From an uncultured Eubacteriales bacterium (lineage in GTDB: Bacteria; Bacillota; Clostridia; Oscillospirales; Acutalibacteraceae), in the NCBI GenBank assembly GCA_934647945.1, contig CAKUFK010000001.1, forward strand, positions 186,001-250,000: DNA of 64,000 nt. The letters run 5' to 3'. Made by a program: the position numbers and the translations under genes. Below the pieces are notes generated by a model. It was given only the letters and a program-made list of their open reading frames with translations, was not told the origin of the DNA and searched no databases. Positions 52,142 through 60,896 of this stretch are shown in pieces; within the stretch, counting starts at the first letter, position 1; each line of letters opens with the position of its first letter.

Positions 52142-54295
52142 ATGAAAGGAAAAATTTTCGCATGCTTTGTCGCCGCCGCTCTGCTGGCGGCCGGCATCCC
52201 CACCATGGTTTCGGCGGAGGATCCCACCTACACGGATATCGATTACACGCAAACGGTGACGCTGGGTGAACCGACCAGCTATACCCACGACGGGGACGAC
52301 CCGTATATCGAGCTGCAAACCCCCGATTGGCAGGGCTACGCCAAGGGATATACCGTGACCTTGGAGGCGGACAAGCTTTATCTCATCACCGCCGCGGTCA
52401 CGGAGCCGGAGGCGGACTACACCGACCGCTGCGTCTCGATCCTGACCGGCGGCGAGCTGACCGGTTCGGAAGAAGACGATCTGATTATGTACAAGACGGG
52501 CTATGCCGACGGCCCCAGCTGCACAACCACCTTGCTTTTCCGGCCGGAGGCGGCGGGGGACTACCGCATCCTCGCCCACGGCTATGCTACGACTGATCTG
52601 GGCGAGGTCGGCGGCACCTGTGTCCTGACGGTCAGCGAGCTGGACACGACGGAGGGCGTGGCCATTTCGACGAAACAGGAGCTCCTGAATTTCGCCGCCG
52701 AGGTCAACGAAAACGGTCAGCCGGATGACGCCACTGTGATCCGCATCACGGCCGACATCGACATGACCGGTGAAGACTGGGACGGCATCGGCCGGTTAGC
52801 GGGCGTGTATATTTTCGGCGGCGGGCACACCGTCACCGGCCTCGGCGCCCCGCTGGTCCAGGGGGCCGAGGCCGTGGTCATCGACGGCCTGCATCTGCGG
52901 GATATCCGCTTTGAAATGGAGAACGAGTCCGGCGACCTGGATTCCATCGGCGGTTTCATAGGCGAAGGCGACGGCGTCACCCTCCAAGGCTGCTCCGTCA
53001 CCGGCCGGATCCAACTGACGGCGGAGAATGTCTATGCTGTCGGCGGCCTGGCCGGGTATCTGGACTACTCCACGGTAACAGACTGCTCCGCCGACGTGGA
53101 GCTCGTGCTTAAGGCCGCGGAAGAGATCGGGTATGCCGGCGGCCTGGCCGGGTACGTCGATTATGACTCGGCCTTCGCCGGCTGCACCGCCTCCGGCAGC
53201 ATCCAGGCGACGGCGCCGTATATGCGTGCGCTCGGCGGTTTGGCCGGCTACTTTGAGGACTATAACACCGTCCGGAACAGCCACGCCGGCGTGGCCATCT
53301 CCGCCGCGGCCCCGGAGGGCGGCAGCGCCGAAGCGCACGATCTCGGCGGCCTGCTGGGATCCATCGACGAGAGCAACCGCTTCGTCAACAGCTACGCCTC
53401 CGGCGGGATCACGGTCGGGGATGAGGTATACGGCAACAACATCGGCGGTTTCGTCGGCGATTCCTCCTGCTGCGGCGGCAACCTGATACTCAACTGCTAC
53501 GCCCTCGGCGACGTGGAAGGGGCGGAGGATGTCGGCGGCTTCTTTGGGGAAGCCTACGAGTACGACTTTTTCATCAACTGCTACGCCGCCGGCAGCGTCG
53601 CCTATAAGGAACCCGGGGCCACCCCCGGCGACACGCCCGTCCCCTATATCGGCGCCTTCATCGGCTACACGGACTATCCGGACAAGCTGGACTTTGTCAG
53701 TGCCTTTGCGGCGGAGAACGGCGGCCTGCCCCTGTTCTGGAGCTATGACGGGGACGCGGATGTGGCCCTGGAGGACGTCATAGGGCTTGACACTCTCGAC
53801 TTTAGCAGCGCCCCCGCGGTAGGGGAGATGCTCGACGCTTTCAACGAGATCGTCGGGCCGTACGGCGAGGAATTCCGGGAGGAGCTCTTCCGCTGGGCCG
53901 GCAGCAACGAGAAAAACGGGCCGGTTTTCGCCAACCTGACCGTCACCTTTGTGGATGACGACGATACCGTCATCAAAACCGTGACCGAGGTGTACGCCGG
54001 TGAGGATATCACCTCGAAAGCCCCGGCGCTGCCGTCGAGAGACGGCTTCACCACCGCCTGGGACCGGGATTTCACCAATGTCCAGGAGAGCATGACGGTC
54101 CAGGCGGTGTACACGGAGATCCCGGAACCGCCTTCCTCCGATCCGGGATCCGGATCGGATCCGGGGCCCACCGCCCCCGGATCTCCCGATACGGGCGTTC
54201 CGGGTTCCACGGCTGTCCTTCTGCTGGCGGCGCTCTCCCTCGCGGCTGTCTCCGGTCTTACGGCGGCGAAGCGGAAAAAAGTCGGTTTAGGCTAA
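52142..54295 (+). CDS. GLUG-repeat surface protein with an LPXTG-like C-terminus
   Basis: 717 residues. A signal peptide (about 1-24) is followed by a beta-sandwich-like N-terminal domain (about 30-165) and a parallel-beta region with at least six GLUG-type repeats, each starting GGLAGY, GGLLGS, GGFVGD or GGFFGE (about 275-510). A small Ig-like/MucBP-like module (VTFVDDDDTVIKTVTEVYAG) and a Pro/Gly/Ser-rich stalk follow. The end is SPDTG, a hydrophobic segment and KRKK, like a sortase signal with a variant first residue. It is probably an adhesin or binding protein attached to the wall. AAAAGGAGG precedes the ATG. Confidence 0.85.
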   Translation: MKGKIFACFVAAALLAAGIPTMVSAEDPTYTDIDYTQTVTLGEPTSYTHDGDDPYIELQTPDWQGYAKGYTVTLEADKLYLITAAVTEPEADYTDRCVSILTGGELTGSEEDDLIMYKTGYADGPSCTTTLLFRPEAAGDYRILAHGYATTDLGEVGGTCVLTVSELDTTEGVAISTKQELLNFAAEVNENGQPDDATVIRITADIDMTGEDWDGIGRLAGVYIFGGGHTVTGLGAPLVQGAEAVVIDGLHLRDIRFEMENESGDLDSIGGFIGEGDGVTLQGCSVTGRIQLTAENVYAVGGLAGYLDYSTVTDCSADVELVLKAAEEIGYAGGLAGYVDYDSAFAGCTASGSIQATAPYMRALGGLAGYFEDYNTVRNSHAGVAISAAAPEGGSAEAHDLGGLLGSIDESNRFVNSYASGGITVGDEVYGNNIGGFVGDSSCCGGNLILNCYALGDVEGAEDVGGFFGEAYEYDFFINCYAAGSVAYKEPGATPGDTPVPYIGAFIGYTDYPDKLDFVSAFAAENGGLPLFWSYDGDADVALEDVIGLDTLDFSSAPAVGEMLDAFNEIVGPYGEEFREELFRWAGSNEKNGPVFANLTVTFVDDDDTVIKTVTEVYAGEDITSKAPALPSRDGFTTAWDRDFTNVQESMTVQAVYTEIPEPPSSDPGSGSDPGPTAPGSPDTGVPGSTAVLLLAALSLAAVSGLTAAKRKKVGLG

Positions 54296-54343
54296 CCAAA
54301 AAGGGACGGCAAAACGGCATAAAACAGTATAAACCTGTTTTCG

Positions 54344-54376
54344 GGAAACGGCATGGCATAGGGCCATGCCGTTTCC
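54344..54376 (+). terminator. Terminator of the surface protein gene
   Basis: GGAAACGGCATGGC (54344-54357) pairs with its complement at 54363-54376, a 14-bp stem, followed by a T-containing tail. Confidence 0.65.
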
Positions 54377-54436
54377 TCGCTTTGCAGGCCATAAGAGCAG
54401 GAACACAGAGAGTATCCCACGAGGACGGAACGTATG

Positions 54437-54469
54437 AAAGGCGCAGACGGCTAAACCGTTTGCGCCTTC
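54437..54469 (-). terminator. Possible terminator of the cohesin-like/esterase operon
   Basis: AAGGCGCAGACGG and CCGTTTGCGCCTT form a 13-bp stem with one mismatch, about 70 bases past the stop of the minus-strand operon. The T-run is poor; nothing else is seen in 54377-54538. Confidence 0.35.
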
Positions 54470-54538
54470 AGATCCATATGGATAATCAGAGCATACAGAG
54501 GGACTGTCCTTCGATATGCACGGGGCTGTTTGGGGACG

Positions 54539-55291
54539 TTACAGCTCTTCGGGAGGGTTCTCCGCGCCGACCTCGGCCTTCTTCTTTTTTCGCAGGATCA
54601 AAACGATCACCGCAGCCGCGGCGAGAAGGCAGACGGCCAGGCCGATCACGAGCGGATAGACCCAGCCGGATATGGCGGCGCCGATATCCTCATTTTGACG
54701 GGAGAGATCGACCCCCGCGCCCGTGCCTTCCACAGGAGAGGATAGGTCCGGGGAAACCGGAAGGGGCCCGCTCCCTGAAGGGGAGGAGTCCTCGCCGGAA
54801 GAACCCGGCTGGTTTTGACCGGACGTCTCGCAAAGCCCGGTATACAGGGTTTCTTTGCCCGCCCGATCGATTAAAATGTAAGTGATCTGGAAAACCGGGC
54901 CGGTTTTGCCGCCGGTTTTATTTTGCAGCCGGAGTGAAAACAACGGCTGTGCGTCAAGCCCCGCAAAGGCGGCATTTTGGGGCTCCAGAAGCAGGAGAAG
55001 GCGGCCCGAATTCCACTGCGGCGACACCAAAACCCCCGCATCCTTCGGCAGCCAGGAAAAGGAATCTTCCCGCAAACTGAAATCGCCCGGCTGCAAGGAA
55101 AGCTCGATTTGGGCGTAAGAGATGCCGGTTCCCTCCGGCAGTGAGCCAAGGGAGAAGGTAACGGAGATGTCCCCGTTATCCCCTGGAGCGGACCGCGCCG
55201 TCAACGCGGGAGTCTCCTCCGCGAAGGTGGCAGGCGCAAAGAGGAGGATGGCCAGCACAAAAATCCCAAAAACAGCAAGAACTCTCTTCAT
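54539..55291 (-). CDS. Membrane-anchored protein with a cohesin-like ectodomain
   Basis: 250 residues: signal peptide (about 1-24), an ectodomain of about 135 residues, a Pro/Ser/Gly-rich stalk (about 160-205), one membrane segment (about 209-233) and a basic tail RKKKK. The ectodomain resembles cohesins in length and layout: an early Gly-rich loop, ISYAQIELSLQPGDFSL, where cohesins have the strand and L-x-YD region, and LFSLRLQNKTGGKTGPVFQITY at the end. It lacks clear diagnostic residues, so the match is tentative. Its upstream operon partner, 12 bases away, carries a dockerin, which strengthens the reading: the pair could hold an esterase on the cell surface. Confidence 0.68.
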   Translation of the reverse strand: MKRVLAVFGIFVLAILLFAPATFAEETPALTARSAPGDNGDISVTFSLGSLPEGTGISYAQIELSLQPGDFSLREDSFSWLPKDAGVLVSPQWNSGRLLLLLEPQNAAFAGLDAQPLFSLRLQNKTGGKTGPVFQITYILIDRAGKETLYTGLCETSGQNQPGSSGEDSSPSGSGPLPVSPDLSSPVEGTGAGVDLSRQNEDIGAAISGWVYPLVIGLAVCLLAAAAVIVLILRKKKKAEVGAENPPEEL

Positions 55292-55303
55292 AATGTGCCC
55301 TCC

Positions 55304-57289
55304 CTACCAGCCCATAATGGCCCGGATTTCTTTTGCGAGCACTTCGGCAATCGCGGTTTGTCCCTGCACATTGGGGTGGTTCGCCCAGCCCGATGTGTTC
55401 TCGGGCAGATGCACAAAATATGCGTTTTTATCCTGCCGTGCAAACGTTTCGACAGCGGCCTTGATCCACGCGACGCTGGGATGGTCGTGGTCCATGGCGC
55501 CGTAAGCCCATACAATGGCGGCGTCAGGGTTTTTCTGGCGCACCAGCGCCAAAAGCCCCCGAACATTTTCCTGAATCTCGGCTTGGGTGCGTGCCCAATC
55601 GTTGGTACCCAGGTTGATCACCACCACCTGCGGCTTCCAAGAAAAATCATAACGGCCGGCAGAGGTGGTGTCGCGCATGGTGGCGTAGGGATAGATGCGC
55701 TGGATGGTGTAGCTGGGGCTCACCGTATAGCAGAGCTGCCAGCCGCCGTTGGCCACCGCATAATAATCGGCGCCCAAAAGGTCGGCGGTGCGGTTGGCAT
55801 AACTGAAATACGAGGCGGTCAGCCCGTAACGGGCAAACAGCGCGGGCTCGTTTTGCTGATGATACACACCCGCGCCGGCCGTAATCGAATCCCCCAGAAA
55901 CTCTATGCGGCGGGCGGCCCCTTGGCTCTTTTCCAAATAGCCGGAATAGGTGACCGAATAGAGGAAAAGGCTGTCGTTCCTGGCGTCGGTGCTCTTGGAA
56001 ATCGCGATGGTATGCCTGCCCGGTTTGAGGCCGGAAGCCACCTTCACCCGCACATATTCCTCCGTCCGGTTCAGCGGGTAATACTGCATGGCGCCGTCCA
56101 CCTCCACAAAAAGGCCCGGCTGATCCATAGGATAGCTGGCGGCTTCCACATAGAGGTTGCAATACACGTCGCCCGACAAATCCCCGGTGAGGGTGATGTT
56201 CGAGGCCGAGTGTTCCAAATAGGCGGCGCCGTTCACCGTTTGAATGCGTCCCACAGGATTGGCGTAAACCAACAGGGCCTCCGCGCCGACCGAGTGGGTG
56301 GGGTAGCGTTTCTTGCCCAGGATTTGATCCCTGAAAGCGGTCACGTCCTGTTCATCCACCGCGGATGAGCCGTCCAGGTCCAGCGCGGAGGCAGGGGTAC
56401 CCCGCTCCCTTCCGAAGAGGTATTCCTTGGCCAGACGCAGGTCCCGGATGTCGATCACGGCGTCGTTGTTGGGGTCGCCCGCCAAAGGCGCGAGGGTATA
56501 GGTCACGGCATCCTGTTGCCCCTCATGATAAACCACCGTCATACCGCCGGCCACCGGCGTATCGTCCCCAACCCGGCTGCCGTTTTGGAAAACCTCAATT
56601 TCTCCGGCATTTTGAAAATTGCTTTTGAGCATCAGCGCCGTGGTGCCGAAGGGGACACCAGACAACAGCCCGTCTTTACCTGCCTCATATACAGAGCCAA
56701 AGAGGAGCCCGGCCGGCTGAGCCGGGCCGGAAACGGTGGTGATAAAATCGGGATATTCGCCGAAATTGTAAAAGAACCAGATGCTTTTGCGCACCAAGCT
56801 GCAACTGCTGCCCACGGTGAGTTTTTCATCCTCGGCCATGGAATACACCACCTCGCCGGCGGCGTTTTTGATGACCACGTCTCCCATGGAGAGCTCGCCG
56901 GCCATATACCAAAGATGGATACCCACAAAAGACAGCTCATCCGTTGCGGAAAAACGGCCTGAAAAGGCCACCCAGGAACCGTTCGTATCCAAAACGTTTC
57001 GGCCGAATACATGGGCAGCAGGGGTGTTGCCGGTCTCTTTGGGCATAGCGGCAATCTTTTTAAACTTGTAATAGCCTGTGACGGTGAAAGGGCCGCCGGT
57101 TTGAAACCGCTCATCTGCGGCGTTCAGCGAGGCCAACGGATTTATTGAGCCGCTTTCGGTATGAGGGGCGCAAACGGTCACGCTGCGGCGAATGGCCGGT
57201 GCCGCTTCAGCCTTACGGGCGGAAAACAGCGAAAAGGGCGGCAAAAGGGCGGCACACAATACAAAAACGAAGGCTTTTTTTCGGTTCAT
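55304..57289 (-). CDS. Secreted CE2-like SGNH esterase with an internal dockerin
   Basis: 661 residues. Signal peptide (about 1-29), an N-terminal module of unknown type (about 30-265), then a dockerin I (about 268-328). Its two calcium loops have the correct D-x-N/D-x-D/S-x3-D-x2-D pattern: DPNNDAVIDIRD and DLDGSSAVDEQD. A jelly-roll domain (about 335-455) and an SGNH hydrolase follow, with Ser468 in FLGDSITAGAG, LGTNDW and His638 in NHPNVQG, as in carbohydrate esterase family 2. It probably removes acetyl groups from plant polysaccharides outside the cell. The start is ATG 57289, fixed by the signal peptide. It is followed 12 bases on by the membrane-anchored cohesin-like gene. Confidence 0.88.
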   Translation of the reverse strand: MNRKKAFVFVLCAALLPPFSLFSARKAEAAPAIRRSVTVCAPHTESGSINPLASLNAADERFQTGGPFTVTGYYKFKKIAAMPKETGNTPAAHVFGRNVLDTNGSWVAFSGRFSATDELSFVGIHLWYMAGELSMGDVVIKNAAGEVVYSMAEDEKLTVGSSCSLVRKSIWFFYNFGEYPDFITTVSGPAQPAGLLFGSVYEAGKDGLLSGVPFGTTALMLKSNFQNAGEIEVFQNGSRVGDDTPVAGGMTVVYHEGQQDAVTYTLAPLAGDPNNDAVIDIRDLRLAKEYLFGRERGTPASALDLDGSSAVDEQDVTAFRDQILGKKRYPTHSVGAEALLVYANPVGRIQTVNGAAYLEHSASNITLTGDLSGDVYCNLYVEAASYPMDQPGLFVEVDGAMQYYPLNRTEEYVRVKVASGLKPGRHTIAISKSTDARNDSLFLYSVTYSGYLEKSQGAARRIEFLGDSITAGAGVYHQQNEPALFARYGLTASYFSYANRTADLLGADYYAVANGGWQLCYTVSPSYTIQRIYPYATMRDTTSAGRYDFSWKPQVVVINLGTNDWARTQAEIQENVRGLLALVRQKNPDAAIVWAYGAMDHDHPSVAWIKAAVETFARQDKNAYFVHLPENTSGWANHPNVQGQTAIAEVLAKEIRAIMGW

Positions 57290-57320
57290 TGCGATTCCCC
57301 CAAAAAAGACCGTTTTTTTT

Positions 57321-57350
57321 ATTATATCACAGGCCAGAAGGCTGGGACAA
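57321..57350 (-). promoter_or_regulatory. Promoter of the esterase operon
   Basis: On the minus strand TTGTCC (57345-57350), 18-base spacer and a perfect TATAAT (57321-57326), about 30 bases before the start codon. Confidence 0.55.
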
Positions 57351-57566
57351 GGCGTCAATATTGGATGAGGCAGGATGGAATTTGCGTAATTTTCAAAAAA
57401 GGGCATGAAAAACCGTAACAAAGGCCGGACCGTGCAAATGGCCTCCACGGGAGGGGATTTTCCGCTGTCTGACGAAAAAGGCCGGCAGCTTGTCTTGCGC
57501 CGACCTGTCTCCCTTTTCCCCGGCCGCGCATAGAATGGGACGAGATCCATCCGAGGAGGCCCCCCT

Positions 57567-58655
57567 ATGTGCACCATCAGCCTGTGTATGATCGTCAAAA
57601 ATGAAGAATCCGTCCTGGCCCGCTGCCTCGACAGTGTGCGGGGCATCGCGGATGAAATCATCCTTGTGGATACCGGCTCAACCGACGCCACCAAGGACAT
57701 CGCCCGCCGCTATACCGACAAGGTATTCGATTTTGTCTGGGTGGACGATTTCGCGGCCGCCCGCAACGTCTCGTTCGGCCACGCCGGCATGGATTACTGC
57801 CTGTGGCTAGACGCAGACGACGTGATCGAAGAGGCCGACCGCCGGCGCTTTCTCGAACTCAAGCGCACCCTGTCCCCCGACACCGACATCGTCATGCTGC
57901 CCTATCACACGGCCTTCGACGGCGAGGGGCGCCCCACCTTCACCTATTACCGGGAGCGCCTCATCCGCAACCATCCCGCCTACCGCTGGACCGGCGCCGT
58001 CCACGAGGTGATTGCGCCGGCCGGGCATATCGTGTACGGTGAAGCCGCCGTATCCCATCGCAAACTCCGGCCCGGCGACCCCGGCCGGAACCTCCGGATT
58101 TTTGAGAATCTCCGGCAGTCCGGCCATATCCTCTCCCCCCGGGAGCAATTCTACTACGCCCGGGAACTCTATTATCACGAACGGTACCAGGACGCGGCGG
58201 CGGCGTTCGAGCACTTTTTGGACACGGGAGAGGGATGGGTGGAAAACAACATCGATGCCTGCCGTCAGCTTTCCGCCTGCTACGCTGCGCTGGGACGGGG
58301 CAAAGAGACGCTGGCCGCCCTGCTGCGCAGCTTCTCCTATGACGCGCCGCGGGCCGAAGCCTGCTGCGACCTGGGCGGGTATTTTCTGGCCCGCGGACAG
58401 GTGGGAACCGCCGTTTTCTGGTATGAGCTGGCCCTGACCCGTCACGCCGATCCCAAAACCGGCGCTTTCGTCTCCCCCGATTGTAGCGGGTATATTCCCT
58501 GCATCCAGCTATGCGTCTGTTACGACCGATTGGGGGACCGGCAGAAGGCCGCCGCCTACAACGACCGGGCGGAGGCCTTCAAGCCGGGGGACCCCTCCTG
58601 TGCCCATAACCGGGCCTATTTCGAAAACCGGGCAGCCGCGGGCGAAGACGCCTAA
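57567..58655 (+). CDS. Family 2 glycosyltransferase with a TPR-like tail
   Basis: 362 residues. The N-terminal GT-A domain opens ISLCMIVKNEESVLARCLDSVRG, with LVDTGSTDATKDIA and the metal-binding DADD in LWLDADDVIEE. The C-terminal half (about 195-360) is helical with TPR-like pairs (YYARELYYHERYQDAAAAFEHFL, ALGRGKETLAALL). Such GT2-TPR proteins are common in Firmicutes and glycosylate unknown acceptors, perhaps proteins or surface glycans. GAGGAGG precedes the ATG. Monocistronic with its own terminator. Confidence 0.9.
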   Translation: MCTISLCMIVKNEESVLARCLDSVRGIADEIILVDTGSTDATKDIARRYTDKVFDFVWVDDFAAARNVSFGHAGMDYCLWLDADDVIEEADRRRFLELKRTLSPDTDIVMLPYHTAFDGEGRPTFTYYRERLIRNHPAYRWTGAVHEVIAPAGHIVYGEAAVSHRKLRPGDPGRNLRIFENLRQSGHILSPREQFYYARELYYHERYQDAAAAFEHFLDTGEGWVENNIDACRQLSACYAALGRGKETLAALLRSFSYDAPRAEACCDLGGYFLARGQVGTAVFWYELALTRHADPKTGAFVSPDCSGYIPCIQLCVCYDRLGDRQKAAAYNDRAEAFKPGDPSCAHNRAYFENRAAAGEDA

Positions 58656-58664
58656 ACCGCCTGA

Positions 58665-58706
58665 AAAGACCGATCCCCACACAGCATCGCATGGGGACCG
58701 GTCTTT
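58665..58706. terminator. Terminator between converging glycosyltransferase genes
   Basis: AAAGACCG and CCCCA on the left pair with GGGG and CGGTCTTT on the right around a 14-base loop region; usable in both directions. Confidence 0.65.
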
Positions 58707-58743
58707 CCGCCGGCCATATTCCTCCGCTATCCAGCGCCTGCGT

Positions 58744-59511
58744 TCAGGATACCGCCCGCCGCAGCCGCCTGCGAAGATATTTTAACAAAGAAAACCCCGA
58801 CGCCGCCAGATACAGCGGAACGCCGATCCGCCCTTTCCGGCGGAGCATCCGGTAATTTTGCAGCTCGCCCCGTTCCATTTCCCTGAGGTTGGAAGACAGG
58901 CTCTGCCGACCCGCGGCCGCCGTGTCTCCCTCATAGATCAGCAGCTTTTCCCCAATCACCCGGAGCGGCTCGGTGCAGGCGATCCGGAGCCAGAGGTTAT
59001 AATCCTCCGCGTACCCCATCGTTTCGTCGAATCCCCCGACCTCCTCAAGCAGAGCCTTTTCCGCCAGTACGCCGCTGGTGAAAACCGCGTTGCGGAACAG
59101 CATCTGCCGCAGCGTCACGACCGAAACGGGCGGCTGGTTCGCCGCCGGCTCGGTTTTCAGGCAGGAAACGAAGCGCCCGCCGGTATCCTTCAAACAAGCC
59201 ATCTGGTGTTCCAGCTTCCGCGGCATCCATACGTCGTCGGCGTCGAGGAAGGCCACGTACCCCCCCTGCGCCAGACGGATCCCTTCGTTGCGGGTATGGG
59301 AAACGCCGCGGTTTTCCCGACTCACCACGACGGCGGGCAGTCCGTAACGGGCGACATAATCCTCCACGAGAGGCAGGGTGCCGTCCGTCGATCCGTCGTC
59401 GATCAGGATGAGCTCCCAGGCGGTATAGGTCTGAGCCCGTACGCTTTCGATAGCGCGGAGGATGGTCCGCTCCGCATTGTACATGGGAATGACCACACTG
59501 ACGAGTTCCAT
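58744..59511 (-). CDS. Family 2 glycosyltransferase
   Basis: 255 residues of a GT-A fold transferase: SVVIPMYNAERTILRAIESV, LIDDGSTDGT and FLDADDVW, with the acceptor-side block FDETMGYAEDYNLWLRI. The C-terminus is basic and amphipathic (LKYLRRRLRRAVS), suggesting membrane association. ATG 59511 has AAAGGAG 6 bases upstream. It lies 19 bases after the family 4/1 transferase, in one operon, and probably builds a surface glycan with it. Confidence 0.9.
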   Translation of the reverse strand: MELVSVVIPMYNAERTILRAIESVRAQTYTAWELILIDDGSTDGTLPLVEDYVARYGLPAVVVSRENRGVSHTRNEGIRLAQGGYVAFLDADDVWMPRKLEHQMACLKDTGGRFVSCLKTEPAANQPPVSVVTLRQMLFRNAVFTSGVLAEKALLEEVGGFDETMGYAEDYNLWLRIACTEPLRVIGEKLLIYEGDTAAAGRQSLSSNLREMERGELQNYRMLRRKGRIGVPLYLAASGFSLLKYLRRRLRRAVS

Positions 59512-59530
59512 GCGGCGCTCCTTTCTCCGT

Positions 59531-60655
59531 TCATCCAGCGGGCTTGTCCACATCAAAAACCGTCCGGAAACGCTCCAGTACATCCTCGAAGGAAAACGCT
59601 TTCCTGGCGAATGCTTCCGCCCGCCCGCCGGCGTCACCCAGATCGTCCCGCTTCAAAAGACCGCTGAGGGCGGCCTCCATCGCCTCCACGGTCGTCCCGG
59701 GCAAAAACCACCCGGTCTCCCCCTCCTCGATCACGTCGGGGATTCCCCCCACGGGCGAGGCGAGCACGGGGGTGCCGCAGCGCAGGCTTTCAATGACAGA
59801 ATTAGGCAGCCCCTCATAGTTTGAGGGAAAGAGCAGCAGCCTCCACCGGCCGTAATACGAGGCCATCTCCCGATTGTCGACCCAACCGTGCATCCGGATC
59901 CGGTCCTCTTCCCCCAGCGCAGCCACCCGTTCCCGGCAGCGCTCGTACTCCGGACCGTCCCCCGCGATTTCGAGCGTCCAATCCGGGAAGGCCCCGCGCA
60001 GGCGGTGGAACGCCTCGATAGCCTCGAGAGGATGCTTGTTCCCCTGCAGGCGGCAGGCCATACCGACGACCGGGCCCCGTTGTTCATAGGGCACCGTGTC
60101 CGCCCCGCTGTCGTCGACATACAGATGCAGGTCGAACACCTTACCGGCGCAGCGTTCGGGCAGGGACCACTGGGCGAGCACCGACGGGGTTTCCACCCCG
60201 ATTTTGTCCGCGTGACGGGCCATAAACCGCATAATACGCGAGATCAGGGAGGCATAGAGGCTGGGCTTGTCCTGCTTGTAGCGGGTGTTGCCGTAAAGGA
60301 ACACCACCGTCTTCTTCCCTGTCAGCTTGCAGAACAGGAAGGGCAGGATCATGGGGCCGCTGAGCCAGAACACGACGGGCATGCCTTTGGTATGATGGCG
60401 GCGGATATGCCCGATCGCCCGGCACTGCATTCTGAAATATCGGGGAAGGTTTTTCTTTTGGGAGGAATCCCACCGGTAAGGGAGATTTTCCACCGTGAGG
60501 CCGGGTAGACCCTCGAGCAGCTCCTCCGGATAATTGGACGTGACGAAAACCGTCTTCTCACAGCAGGAGGTGGCCAATTTCAAAAATTTCCGGTTAAAGC
60601 CGACATTGGCTTTGGCGTTGTCGACCACATAGCTGGATAAAACGAGCATCTGCAT
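59531..60655 (-). CDS. Family 4 glycosyltransferase (GT-B)
   Basis: 374 residues. The N-terminal Rossmann half (MQMLVLSSYVVDNAKANVGFNRKF) and the C-terminal donor-binding half with GMACRLQGNKHPLEAIEAFHRL, LEIAGDGPEYERC, the E-x7-E motif in PSNYEGLPNSVIESLRCGTPVLAS and GGIPDVI are typical of the GT4 family. AAGGGG lies 8 bases before ATG 60655. It is first in a two-gene operon with a consensus promoter and probably makes a capsule- or wall-polysaccharide sugar linkage; the sugar is not predictable. Confidence 0.92.
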   Translation of the reverse strand: MQMLVLSSYVVDNAKANVGFNRKFLKLATSCCEKTVFVTSNYPEELLEGLPGLTVENLPYRWDSSQKKNLPRYFRMQCRAIGHIRRHHTKGMPVVFWLSGPMILPFLFCKLTGKKTVVFLYGNTRYKQDKPSLYASLISRIMRFMARHADKIGVETPSVLAQWSLPERCAGKVFDLHLYVDDSGADTVPYEQRGPVVGMACRLQGNKHPLEAIEAFHRLRGAFPDWTLEIAGDGPEYERCRERVAALGEEDRIRMHGWVDNREMASYYGRWRLLLFPSNYEGLPNSVIESLRCGTPVLASPVGGIPDVIEEGETGWFLPGTTVEAMEAALSGLLKRDDLGDAGGRAEAFARKAFSFEDVLERFRTVFDVDKPAG

Positions 60656-60716
60656 TCCCGCGACCCCTTTACATATGAGGCAGAATGGACGATCCGTGTA
60701 CATCAAACATTGTCGT

Positions 60717-60745
60717 ATTATATCCTTTTTTGGTATGAATGTCAA
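60717..60745 (-). promoter_or_regulatory. Promoter of the glycosyltransferase operon
   Basis: On the minus strand consensus TTGACA (60740-60745), 17-base spacer, TATAAT (60717-60722), about 60 bases before the start. Confidence 0.82.
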
Positions 60746-60834
60746 ACCCAGCCGGGGCTCCCGCTGCCGGGCCGCAGAGATAGTATGGGCGGCCGCCCCT
60801 GCTTTCACACAGCGCGCCCGATAAAAAGAGAAGG

Positions 60835-60864
60835 CCGTCCCGGACGCTTCTCCGGGACGGTTTT
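60835..60864. terminator. Terminator between the small phage-like gene and the glycosyltransferase operon
   Basis: CCGTCCCGGA (60835-60844) with its complement (60851-60860), 10 bp, and TTTT on the plus side; on the minus strand, which the small gene uses, CTCTTTTT follows a few bases on. Confidence 0.65.
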
Positions 60865-60896
60865 CTCCTTTACTGGGCTTTTTTTCTCAGCCTGCT

